Below are positions 8,645-21,900 of a stretch of 42,500 bases of DNA, in pieces. The stretch covers positions 1,486,623 to 1,529,122 of the forward strand of contig RPFO01000595.1 of the NCBI GenBank assembly GCA_009746045.1. Reading direction: 5' to 3'. The notes below the pieces were generated by a model, which saw nothing but the letters and a program-made list of their open reading frames with translations, was not told the DNA's origin and made no database searches. The translations under genes and the position numbers were made by a program. Source of the DNA: Mesostigma viride (Eukaryota > Streptophyta > Mesostigmatophyceae > Mesostigmatales > Mesostigmataceae). Each line of letters begins with the position of its first letter. The first letter of the stretch is position 1.

Positions 8645-11600
8645 CTACGACTGCGACGGTAACTGCCCTGACGGATCCTCGCCCACCTCTGCCGCCGCAC
8701 TTGGCATGACACGGCCCTTGGCAGACGGCAACCGCCGCACCTTGACCACCGCGACAGTCTTCGTCGCCGCCGTGGTCGTCACGCTCCCCGGGCCCCCCCC
8801 CGTGGCAAACATTCCGAGGTTCGCCCCAGGGCCTGGTTTCTTGATCGCGGGGGCTCGAAAGCCCTTGTAACTCGCGCCCCCGTCCTTCCCTTGCATCAAC
8901 GGCGCCCGACGGCGCGACTCCACCGCTACCTCCCGGTCGTCCGGACCAAACCCATCCTCCTCGGGGGCGCCCGCGCCCACGCCGGACTTGGCGCCCCCCT
9001 CAGGGACCCTGGCGCCCGCGTCCCACATCTGCAGGTCCGCGTCGGGGGCGGCTGCCGCGCGGGGGCTGTGGGTCGCCCCTCCCACTCCCCCAAGTAGATT
9101 CGCCCCGCTGCCGCTGGCCTTGGGGGTGCCGCCTCCTCCCCCACCAGCTCCAACCAACGAGACTCCCGCGGCTCCCCCCCCGCTGGCCCGTGGTACGGAT
9201 GTTAGCTGTAAGCCCCCCACGAGGGACCGCGGAGATCCCGCGAGCGCCCCGGCTCCGCCCCTCAGCCTCTCCTCCTCAAAGTTGTGCCTGGAGCCGGCCA
9301 TCCCGGGCAGCCTCCGTGCGCCCCCGGGAGACCCTGGCGTTGCTGCAAGGGGCGCCAATTCGCCCCCGATGGCTCCTGGTTGGCTGCTCCCCACCGATAG
9401 CTTGCGCTGAGGTATCCTGCTGGGCGGCCCTGCGCCCGCCGAGGCACTCATACCCGCGTGGGCGGACACTCCGGCCCCCTTGCCACTCCCACTACGGGAC
9501 AGCGCGGGTGTCCCTGAAGAAGATGACGCCGAGGTCGGGGCCGAATGCCGCCCTCCTGGGCCCTTGATCACCCCCCTGCGGGCGGCCGATTCGGACCCTC
9601 CTCCCCCGCCCTCGGATTCCCTCGACCCTGGCCGGCCCTCCCCTGTGTCGTAGTCCTCGTCGTCTTCCACTGAGTAGCTACTGCTGCTATCGTCACAAGG
9701 CTTCTCAGAAGGGTTTGCCGCCTCGGGGAAGAGGCGGTTGAACATCTCGAGCGCCTCCTTGCCCTCGGACGCGTCCCGTAGGTACGCCAGCGGGTCATTC
9801 GCCAGCGCCGAGGACGCTGATGATGATGGACCCCCCGAGGATGACGTGGCACTGTTGAAGCCGCCCGGGTTGGATGAGGAGGAACCGGAGAGACGGGAGC
9901 TGCCAGCGGAGGTGGGCTTCGGCCCTGGGGCAGGAGCGCCGGCTTTAGCGCCGCCGCGAGGGCTGCCGGTGGGATCCCCCCCGGCGGTGCCAGCGCCGCG
10001 GCCGGGAGGGGTCGGCTCGCTTGCGGTCTTGTTGCGGACGGGCATCTGCAGCGTGCCCATCGTGGGCGTCTGCGGGAGCGGCTTGGGCGTGGCCCCGGCT
10101 GCGTTGGCACGGATGGCGGCAGCAGCCTCGGCCGCCGGCATGCGGATGTTCTCGCGCAGCGCGTCGAGAACGGCCGTCATCTCCCAGCGGTAGGCATCCA
10201 TCTGGAAGGAACACAAAATCATCATAATTAATATTATGAAAATAATAGCCAAGTAGAGGGGGGAATATTATGAAAGTGCATGGCCAGGAAGCGAAGTTGC
10301 AGCCCCTGTCGCAGCCCCTGTCGCAGCCCCTGTCGCAACCCCTTTCGCAACCCCTTTCGCAACCCCTTTTGCCACCCCTTTTGCCACCCCCTTTGGCACC
10401 CCTTTTGCCATCTCTTTTGCCACCCCTTCTGCCACCCTCGTTTCCCACCCACCTTTTCCTTGAACGCATCCGCGCTTTCCTCAAATTGGACAGCGGTCAT
10501 CAGCCGCGAGTTGCCCCCTGCGGGTGCCATGCCGTCGTTGCAGCACATGACAAGGACATGGTATCGAAGCACATGATATCAAGGAGACAACATGATATAA
10601 CACAAGACATGCCATCGTTGGAGCACATCTTGGAACCTGTGACAGGACTTAGAGTCAGTCGCACATGTCGAGTTTCCTTGAGTAGGGTTCAAGCCTTCAG
10701 CTGGGGTGCATTGACATCGATTCAGCAAATATAACAGAAGACGTGCCATCGTTGAAGCACATGACAGGACTTGGGGTCAGTCAAAACGGTCACACAACGA
10801 CAGCTACCCCTGTGTGCGCTCAGGTGCCATAACACAACTGTGTAGTGGCCTTTCCAACACCAGCACTACAGAGGCCACACCAAGACATGTGCCCACCCGT
10901 GCGTTCGCGCAGGGGTCTAAACAAATTCCAGCTAAAGAACCAAACCCCCAAATATCTAGTGGCCTGTCCATACCAACACTGTACAGAGGCCACAGAACGA
11001 CCTACACCCACCTGGCTGTGCGCGCAGGGATCATACTCTATCATGTACAGTCATTACCGCGTTAAGTTGCGTTTCTTAAGGTTGCGTTACCACGTTAAGT
11101 TGCGACGCTGGTAAGTTTGGCGCCGTATACCTCACGGCCCACCTTTCGCAAAATATCTGGCCTGAAAAATGGACTTGAGGCGATATTGATGCTGCAGCTG
11201 GATCGGGCTTGACAAGAGCTGTCGATTGCCGTATAGAAGTCCGCCAGAGTAGGAGGGGGTGGGCTGCTAGCCTAATTCTACCGTTAAGGTTACGTACCCG
11301 CGTTAAGTTGCGTTACCGCGTAAAGTTGCGACGCAAGGTTTAAGGCGGCGATCGCAACTTAAGGCGATAATGACTGTATGGGTACGTCCGTGCCACCACG
11401 GCACCATGCATTCATGCCACTCAAGAACCTACACCCACCCGTGCGTGCGCTCGGCGGCCGCTGGTACATCATCGGGGCCTTGATGGGCGCGTCCACCCCT
11501 GGACCTCCTCCTAATGCCGCCATTGCACGAGCCGTGCCTGGCCGACCAGAAGCCGTTCCTGGCCGCCCCCCGGAATATGCGGACCCTGGCCGGCCTGATG

Positions 11601-12799
11601 AGGACCCTGGCCGGCCGGACGACGACCCTGGCCGGCCACCGGAGGAGGGGGGGCGCAGGATGGGGCGGCCAGCGGGGTCCAACGGCACGGATTTGATGCC
11701 CATCTTTCGCTTGAACTCCTCTGCACGAATCGTAGTATGTGCGGTGTGTGGGCGTGGGGAGATGCATGGCTCGGAGAAGGCGGATTCACCGATCAGGCAT
11801 GGATCGAATGCCCATCGCGCGCTTGAGCTCAGCCCCCCCCCCCATAAAAGTCCTCTATGCCGGGTGTGAACTACTGTTTATGCACTGTGACATTTGACAG
11901 CATACAGCGACCCAGATTGCGAAGGCACCCACCCATCTCTTGTACCTTTCCGCTAGTAATGGTACTGCATCCTCAACGGTCTAATGAGCTTCTAACGGCC
12001 TTCGAGGGCACCCACCCATCTCTTCCACCCCGGGCGCAAATGCATCGTCTGCTGCCTCCTGCGGCGGCGCCCGGTCCTCAAATGTGACCTCGTAGTCATC
12101 CAGCATCAGCAGCTGGGGCAGCTCGGCAACCACGCCCCGCCGGTAGCCGGCCCTGCCGATCAGAAAAGGTAAGTCGGCAGAGCGTAATTGCAAGTGGGTA
12201 AGAATGAGACATGGTAGAGTGGAATTACAAGTATGGCAGTATGGTTCGGCATGATAAAAGGCATCAGCAGAGCCGATGGAGTCCAAAGATCCAGAGAGAT
12301 TGCATGGGACGTGGGCATGGTACTAGCATAAAAAAATACTAGCATACATGTTGAAGGCACTAGCATCAGTACTAGCATACAGTACTAGCATAATTAAACT
12401 CCATCAATAATCTTTTGAAAAGATTGGTTTAAACAAATACTACTAGGGGATTTCATTTACATTTGCTATGTGTGGGCAGCATGTACTCGGCTATCTCCAT
12501 GTATTGCCAGTCTTAAACAAATAGTAGCAGTAGCAGTAGCAGTAGCAGTAGCAGTGGCAGTGGCAGTGGCAGTGGCAGTGGCAGTGGCAGTGGCAGTGGC
12601 AGTGGCAGTGGCAGTGGCAGTGGCAGTGGCAGTGGCAGTGGCAGTAGCAGTAGCAGTAGCAGTAGCAGTAGCAGTAGCAGTCGCGGTGGCGGTGGCAGTG
12701 GCAGTAGCAGCAGCAGTAGTAGTAGCGGGAGCAGTAGCAGCAGCAGCAGCCGCAGCCGCAGCCGCAGCCGCAGCCGCAGCCGCAGCCGCAGCCGCAGCA

Positions 12800-12840
<41 letters not shown>

Positions 12841-12849
12841 AGCAGTAGC

Positions 12850-12938
<89 letters not shown>

Positions 12939-15900
12939 CAGTAGTCGTCTATCAATATATTAATATCACTATATCACTATATCCCTCTTTGTGCGGGGAG
13001 CATGTACCCGGCACTCTCCACGTAAGGGTTGCCAGTCAGCTTCACTTCGGACAGCGACTCCAGGGGCTTCAGGGGAGCGATCGTTGCCTCGGACGTTTCC
13101 AGCCTGGCACGGCAGCCCCGCAATAGTAGCAAACGTAAACAGTGAGGCAGGGGCATATCATTCATTCATGGCATTCACTCAGTCATTCGTGCGGCATATC
13201 ACTCCTTCGTGTCATTTCCTCAGTCTTTCATGTGCCATATCACCTCATTCATGTCATTTACTCCGTCAGTAGCGTGCCCAGTGCACCCATCCGAATAGCC
13301 GCGCAGAGAGGAGGCCACTTGGGTAGGGCGCCGCGCTGGCTAAGATGACCGCCGTAAGATGACCGCGCTGGGTAAGAATTAAGCACCATGAAGCAAATCC
13401 TGGTCGGGAAGCTAACACCTTATGTCAAGTATAGTTAACAGGGAAGTTAGGCCCCCCAAGCCATCGCAACGTTGGGGCACCATTGGCCATCCGTATGCCA
13501 AGCCCCAGGAGGCCATCGGGGACATCAGGTCCAATATAGGATATGAGAGTGTTAGAGCCCAAGGGGCCATTAGATCAAGACGAGTGACGAAAGGGACATC
13601 AGGTCCAATATAGGATATGAGAGTGTTAGAGCCCAAAAGGCCATTAGATCAAGACGAGTGACGAAAGGGACATCAGGTCCAATATAGGATATGAGAGTGT
13701 TAGAGCCCAAGGGGCCATTAGATCAAGACGAGTGACGAAAGGGACATCAGGTCCAATATAGGATATGAGAGTGTTAGAGCCCAAGGGGCCATTAGATCAA
13801 GACGAGTGACGAAAGGGACATCAGGTCCAATATAGGATATGAGAGCGTTAGAGCCCAATAGGCCATTAGATCAAGACGAGTGACGAAAGGGACATCAGGT
13901 CCAATATAGGATATGAGAGTGTTAGAGCCCAAGGGGCCATTAGATCAAGACGAGTGACGAAAGGGTCTAATATAGGATCAGGTCTAATATAGGATATGAG
14001 AGCGTTAGGGCCCAATCCGCCATGAGACCAACCAGAGTGGCGAAAGGGTACAGGAGTTGGAAGGGACCGCGAACATCCAACGAATCATACACATGCGTCC
14101 AGCGCAACCACAGACATACTTGTTGTATGCGACATCCAGTGTTTCCAGGTTGGGGCAGCGCGTTGTGATCGGTTCCAGTGACGTGATCTGGTTGTTGGCC
14201 AGGTACAGCTCCTGCGGGAGATGTGGCATGGTTCAAGGCAAGCACCATGGGAGCCGGGGACCAGATAAGAAATGAAGTGACATGATCGGGGTGTTGGCCA
14301 GGTACAGCTCTTGCCAGCCGGAGGGCAAGCTTGGTACAGGGGAAGGGGCAGGATTGAGACTATGTGGGTGTTACAGGGAGGGTTGGAAGCCACCATGATG
14401 GCAGGGTGGAGTGGGGTGGGGGGGAAGCCACCTGATGGAGGGGTTGGGGGGGGGGACAACTGTGTTACTGGGGCATACACACACTCATGGGCTAACCGAT
14501 CTTATCCTCCAACGTGACACAATTACTTGAGAAGGATCTGACCACTGGAAAAGTGGACACATTCTTGGCCAGATGGAACAGCTTTCCACGGCACAACCTT
14601 CATGGCGACGATCCCAGTGATGAATGCAAGCAGAAATACGATCGAGGTGATTAGGCGCTAAATATCCTTAAGAGTGAGGTCTACTGGACGCATGCAGGCA
14701 GTCACAACAGAGATGGTGCTCTCGATAGTGCCTAAAATTTCAATGACACAGCTAGTTAGTCCATACAACTGAATTACACAGAGAGCTATGGACTGCTGGA
14801 GCAATCTTTTGGGCACGGCAGATCGGACTTTGTACGCACCGTCAAGTACGTCATGTCCTCTGATAGACCTGAGAGCGAGCTGATTTTGTTGAAGTCCAGT
14901 CGGAGAACCTGTTGGGCCGATGTGCCCGTGGCAGATGTGCAGCGTGACAGATGCAAGTCCAAGAAAGGAGGAAGATATGATTCCTAACTCTGAAGTATAG
15001 TTTAGTAGGGTGGTATTGTGTTTAAGTCCAGTCACACAACCTGAGAGGGCCATGATGCCAAGGAGGACGAAATTAAAATTTTCTTAAGACCAGTTTAGTG
15101 CGGTGGCACGAAAGAGACCGTTGCAGGCTGGGTACTGCCGCTGGTTGTCAGCCGTGCCAGGGTCCGCGACTCTCTAGCGCTCTATTCGTGACAAGCCGAA
15201 AAACGATGTCCAGAAAGACATTCCTCGTCAGGCTGGTGAGAATAATGCGCATGTATAATCATGGCAGGTTTACCTACTATGTTGAAAGGGAAGGGAAAGG
15301 AATGCTTTCTCTTCACAACAGTACGGCAAACGCAGGCACCACACCCACATCAAGCTTTGCCTGCCAATGCTATACAACAACATTATGGGACGTGTCTAAC
15401 ATTTTCGGTAAACGACCTCGCCGCTCACATCGATGTTGGCCAGCTAATCCATACTTACTAGATTATAAAATAAGTATCACAATATGATAAATATAACATA
15501 ATGATATCGCTGAATGTGTATGCCCATAAGCTAATGATGATAATGGTTATTCTGGCACAGCACACCCACATCAAGCTTGCTCAGCCCCTTGAGCTGCGAG
15601 ATCTTGGAGATCTGGTTGTGCGACAGCGTGATCTCGAGCAGCTTGGTGCATTTGCTCAGGCCCTGCCCGCACACGCACAAACAGGCGCCCATGGGTAGGA
15701 ACCATTGGAGCAGGTAAAAACAAACAAATAGGAGCAAGCAAGCACACACAGGAGCGGATAATAACAAGAGCATGCAAGTAAACAGCATGCAAGAGCAAAC
15801 AGGAGCAAGCAAGCACACACAGGAGCCAATGAGAAGAGCATGCAAGCAGGACAGCATGGAGGTGGCATCAATATCCGGGGTGGACTGGAATACACAGGTC

Positions 15901-18900
15901 CAGGCAGAACGCAGAGCGTTTGCGACCACCAGTTGGTCACAATCATTCCCATACACCCACGGAGTCACTACCCGAAACGCAGCGGTTCACCCAGGTTGGC
16001 GCACACACCCTACGGTATGAAAGCGTAGGAGGCATCACGAACAAGTATCGAAGCAATGCAGAGTGCAGCCGGCGCGAGAGGCCACGACGCACCTCCATCG
16101 AGGTCAGAGCGTTGCCGCTGGCGGAGAACTCTTCGAGCGACGTGAGCGCGGTGAGACCCTGCAGGGTGGTGGATGCATCAGGCAGTTAAATCAGCATTCA
16201 ACTGTATGTCTGCACACGCGGGGTGCCCTGTCAAGGGACTGTCGACGCCTACTACACAAAGAGATCAAGTAAACGTGAGTCCTAGAGCGCACGAGATTAA
16301 GTGATAGGCAAAGGAAAACCGGTTTAGGTACTAGGTTAAGGTGAGTAAACTGCGGGGTCTCCAGTGAGCGCGCACTCAAGTGATTGTCGGCGCCTAATAC
16401 ACAAAGAGATCGAGTACACGCGCAGGTAGACAGGCTAACAGGCTCTCAAGTGAGCTCACACCCGTGAGCACAAGAAAATGCCTGCCCCACCCTTAAGATG
16501 AGCCCCACACTCAACAGGGTGACCCGCCAACATTCTCACAATCCACCCACCTTGGACAGGGGGTTGCCTCGCGAAGCACCAGAATACTGTACTTGACCCA
16601 TTGGTCACTATACTGGTCACTGCAGTGCTAAAGAGGGGGTTGCCTCGCGAAGCACCAGAATACTGTACTCGACCCATGGGTCACTATACTGGTCACTGCA
16701 GTGCTAAACAGGGGGTTGCCTCGCGAAGCCGCAGGCACACTTACAGGGATCGCCTGTACTGGACGGCGCCGATGGACCATGCTTTCCTCACAAAGGCTTG
16801 CACCGACACGTGAAACTCGTTCTTGGCCATCACTTGGCTGTCTCACTGAATAGTAGTATCAAGGAGTGACTAGGGACGAGCGAAGGGCTTGCTAGAAGTG
16901 AGCAACTCAACCCCTTGGGTCCTGGGAGGTGCCAGACAGAATTGCACTGCGTACTTGGTCAGCTACATACCACAATCCCAAGCAGAGAGTCTGAGACAGA
17001 CAAAAGCGAGCCTTCTACGTCCAGCTTGGTGATCGGGTTGCGGCTCAGGTTCGTGAATAAGTGTGTCGATAGGAGACATAGCTAACCCACGAGCACCTCA
17101 CCTCCAGCTTGGAGATCGGGTTGCGGCTCAGGTCGAGGATTTTGAGTGCTGTCAGCCGCTCCAGGCCCGTGGTCGACTCCAAGCTGGGAGGGTAGCCGGT
17201 TATGGAGCGAAATGGAACAAGCACAAGGCAATGGAAACAGTGGAGTTAGGGCCAGCAGTCAGGGCAAGCAACCAGAGCCAGCCAGCAGAGCCAGCAACCA
17301 GGAGGTGCGACCCGAGCAAGCATACGGCACTGAAGCAGCGGAACCAGAACAGATTTGTTATTGCTTCAAGGATTGCTTTGTTATTAAGCCGTCGCGGAAC
17401 CAGAATGTGGTTGCTACCGTAGTGGCTAGAATCTATTTACGAATAATGTTTACGAATACCCCCCCGAAAATGCTTGAAATCCGGGTTCATTTTGGCCCGG
17501 AAATCATGAAACCCGGGGTACGCTTTGGGCGCCGCGCTGGCGTTTCCAGCGTCGCGCCGCGCCGCGCAGCGTTTTGCCGCGCATCAGATGGCCTCGAGCC
17601 TACTTTTTCGTGGTGAATGAGACAACCATACTAGGTACCTAGGTATCTATTAATTTATCAACTCACATTTCTCACTACAGATAGGTATGAACAAGGGCAA
17701 TTACCTAAGTACGTGGCGGGGTAGCAAAGCCAATGGCCTAGTACTAGTGTTTGGCACAAACGGGGCCCAGGCCACGGAAATGTGCAAAACCGGGATGGAA
17801 AACCCTCGGAAACAGGAAATCCGGGACCAAAAACCCTCGGAAATATAATTATTCGTAAATAGATTCTGCCCACTACGGTATTGCTCGTACGTGCAAACTG
17901 TCAGTCGATTTTGGAGATGTAGATGCTATTTCAGGTTGGAACTGTAAGCATTAGTATCTACGTTTCGAAATAGTGGAAATTAGTGGAATATAAAAATGCC
18001 TTGGGAGGCTCTAGGCTAGCTGACCATACACGGAGGATGGTTAACCATGCATGGAAAAGAAGCCGAAAGTGGCTTCATATCCACTACGGCTTCGCAAGGC
18101 AGCCGCCCAAACGTTGTGGTGACCAGTGCAGTGACCAATTGGTCGAGTACAGCACGCTACGGCTTTGCAAGGCCATCCCCTCGAAGATGTTGCACGTACC
18201 TGCCGCTGTCAAGCCACCACTTGGTCTATAGTACTGCTAGATAAGAATACTACTATGTGGTCGATAATTAGCACACATAAGACCCGCCCTTAACTATACC
18301 ACGGGGCACATATGCATTGCTATACCAAGGGTAAGTAAGCGTTGCTGTCGAACCGTCGTGCTTTCTACATTGAGACCGACAAAAGAGGGCCTTCTACCCA
18401 CAAGTAAAAGTCTGCCCTTTCTAGCATCGAGGCCAGGCCCACCATCACTTTTCCTCGCTCATAATTTTCCGGGTGCGTTGCCATCACGCCGCAGCGCGGT
18501 TTCTCACGCTAGGTATACCCTTTGCGCACGCTCATTTGTTCACTATACCAGGGCCGCGAAAGAGAACGTAAACGTTGCCATCAAGCTATAGCGCGGCCTG
18601 CAAGTACTGCTAGACATGATTAACTGAGATATATTCAGTTCTGTCTCACCACGTTTTGCACTCATGGCCTCATCACGTACGCGTCGCCGTCGAGTCGCAG
18701 AACGTTCAATACTGCTAGATTCATGGTTGACTAGCATTCCGCCTTACATAACAGGTCAACAATACAACTAGCATTCTGCCCTGCATAACAGGTCCTATAA
18801 AGTTATCATCACGTATGTGCGATGTTCGCGTATGTCCTATAAAGCGATAATCATATTTACGTATGTCCTATAAAACTATCATCATGTCCACGTACGCGTT

Positions 18901-21900
18901 GCCATCGAGCCGCAGCGACGTGAGGCTGCGGTTGAGGTCCAGCCCCTCGATCTTGGAGATGTGGTTGTCGTTGAGGAAGAGGGCCTGCAAGTTGACCAGC
19001 CTGGCAAGCGACAACGTGGGAGCAGCAGCAGGCAATGTGAGAACAAAGTGAGATGTGGCTGTCGTTGAGGAAGCGGGCCTGCAGGTTGACCAGCCTGGCA
19101 CGCGACAATGTGGGAGCAGCAGCAGGCGCTTTGGGAGCAAAATTTGAAGAAGGATAACTAAAGTGATAACTATAATTTTAAGATTGGTGAATAATAATAA
19201 TAATAAGGAGAAGAAGAATATAATTATGGTACGGTACAACTATGCGCAGAAGCGGCGGCTTAGTGCGGGGGTAGCTCTGCAGGTGTACCCGCTTGGTAGG
19301 CGATGCGAAATCTTTGAGAGCAAAATGCAGGGGTGCAGCGTACAAAGGATAGGGACGCTAAAAAGCATGGGCTGCTTCGCAAGACAAGGCCTGGACATCA
19401 AACAACATCCTGCACCTTGACTGGCCTGGTAGGCAAGAGCCACAGTTTGGCAGCAGGGGCATACAAGAGTAAGAAGGGGAGATGAAGTAGGGATTGGGTA
19501 GATTATTGGAATGGATGGCTCATACGTGTGAAGGAAATGATTAACTGCTGTTATGCCAGCCGCCGATGAGAGAACAAAATAAAGAAAGGATGTAAAATAG
19601 TGTGCTTAAAAACTAATAATGACACCAAAGACTACTACTCCACCAAAGACTAACCCAATCAGTAGATAAATAAACCAACCTCTTCAGGTCGGTGATCGAT
19701 TCCAGCTTGCTTTTTCTATCATTGCACAGTTATTTCTTTGCCCCCAATCCCTGGCCACACACAGCCATATGCTTACCTCTTCAGGTCGGAGATCTGCTCC
19801 AGCTTGTTGCCATACAGCTTGAGCTCCCGCAGAGTGGCCGACGCATGCTCCATGCTGCGCGCATCCGTCACAGTAACAAGCATGAAACGAATCAGGGTAG
19901 CAGGTGCCATGCGCGCACCCGTAATGAGGCTATAAGAAGCAGGAGCTAATTAGCATCGTGGGGTCCATACTGCATGTATCTGTTGCCACAGATATTCCGC
20001 CACCAGTATTGCGCCAAAAAAATTATCGCTTCTTTTACTTTATTTTATCAGCAAAACATGTGCCGCACAAACGGTGAGAAGCAGGTGACACACAAAGGCG
20101 GACAGGGACCGACGGCAGCTGCCATTAGGGATGACAGCTTAGGGTCCCCACGGGGGGGGAGTCTGGATGCTCTCTACCCCACCAACTTGACCCATAGACA
20201 CAAGCCAAGCAGCTATAATGAACCATAGCAAAATGCCAAGCAGTTTTAGTAAACCATAGAAACCAGCCAAGCAGCTAAAATAAACCATCAACACAAGCCA
20301 AGCAGTTACAGTAAGCCATGGAAACAAGCCAAGCAGGTTACAATAAAAACAATTTGTTATATAGTAACCACTCCCAAGGACTTTACTTCGGTAGCTTAGC
20401 ATTCACGATGAGCATATACACGCAAGTACAAGCCCTGGACCCGGACATGCTTGCCAGGCACACCGCCCGGTTGCAACCACAAACGCACGTGGCACGTGGC
20501 AAGGTGGCAAGGTGGCACATGTGGCATAGAACCAGCGCTTCGTTTAGACTTTTTCCACAGCCGGCGCCGCGCCGGCAACATTTTCTCATAGCCGTCGCTA
20601 CTAGAGTATTTATTGATACATAAATATACAAGGAATTTAACTAGGCTATCATTACTACTATTCGCCATGCCGGTCCTTGTAGGGGCCGGGAGTCCGGCAG
20701 ATCCGTCGGTAAACGAAGCATTGCATAGAGCCCCTTCCCCATGGGGGGGGGGGGGATGGACCTTACCCAGACATGCTTGCCAGGCGGTTGAATGAAAGGT
20801 CGATGCTGCGGATGTTGGGCACCTGGGCAAGCGAGGAAGTGGGTGAGGGCAGGAACAGATGCTGGATTCGGATGATGTCAGCACCCACAACAGGTTGAGC
20901 GAGAGGTCGACTCTGCCGGTGTTAGGCACTGGGCGTACGCAAGGCCCGTGGGGGGCTTTACATGATTGCATACCGCAGCAAATAGGCCTTGGAGGCTTAC
21001 CGGCTTTGGAGTTGAGAGCACGAAAAATGCCTTAGAGCTTGTAAGTAATGAAACAGGCTTTGGATTAGAGAGCGTGAAAACAGATTGGGAGAGAATGAAA
21101 ACTGCCTTGTAAGTGATGAAACGGGCTTTCAGCCGCCTACAGTCCGAGTCCTTTGGAATATAATGCCTGCTCTGGCCACCTCCTTGCTACGATGCAAAGT
21201 TCCCAACCGCGGCGCTTCCTTAGTCAGATGCATGAGATGCAACAGATCAAGGCTCCGTTTGCCTAGAGCAACGGAATCTGTTGAGGACAAAGGGTGGCAG
21301 TCGTGAGGCATAGGACAACAAAAAAAGTTGAAACAAAGAAGAATTTGGGGAGGTAGACTCTTGAATAAGGGAAGCATGCACGATGCCTCGTTCACAGTCA
21401 GGCATCACACGTCGTGTGATGAACAACAAACTACATGAGCGGCAATAGGAACAACTGAATATCGCAGGTGTGTAGTACTCCTACACACCACTAGCTTACT
21501 ATTTGCTGATTGCCTTGACGCGACGGTAGTCAAACCAGGATACCAAGGGATGCCTCTGGATCAGGAGACCCCTATATGCGGTCTGCCAAGAAGTGTACAA
21601 GGGCAACTATATATCAAGGAGACAACAAATATTTATATACTACTTTTGTACTGCTCTCGTATTACTATCATATATCGTTCAAAATCAGATCATTGCTGGA
21701 GGGATGACGCAGGGGGGTCAAAATATTTTGTTATCCCACAGCATAGGATATCATAGCTCAGCAGGGTCGTCCCTGGAGGGCTGCAGCAACGAAACACCTA
21801 CGGACGGCCAGGTATGCTGTATAGTGGGAAAGATACGTTGAATGGTAATTAATCATGGATAAGTTCACATAAGAGTCAGACTCCTAAACAGCTCGTAAAC

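Noticed and set aside
8988-10193. Long plus-strand frames opposite the last LRR exon
   Set aside because: GC-rich shadows of the minus-strand exon 8645-10201, which joins in phase to the upstream exons.
9945-10572. Gly/Arg/Lys- and Trp/Gln-rich minus-strand frames over 10234-10572
   Set aside because: They cross the 12-13 bp repeat. Only the short exon 10453-10517 is kept.
12470-13126. 218-codon plus-strand frame and 154-codon minus-strand frame
   Set aside because: Both are translations of the compound microsatellite (Val-Ala, Ala, Val or Tyr, Gly, Cys runs) with no unique protein sequence.
13521-14048. CRISPR array
   Set aside because: 74-bp units abut directly without unique spacers, and the host is eukaryotic. 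The same holds for the ATCAACC array at 30055-30212.
15400-15440. LRR-like LANIDVSGE patch as an exon
   Set aside because: The exon at 14840-14908 fills the gap between exons 7 and 9 exactly. The patch would break the repeat spacing.
16740-16832. Possible LRR-gene exon with a GTAAGT donor
   Set aside because: Exons 5 and 6 already join in phase with continuous 22-residue repeats, and the patch has no LRR pattern.
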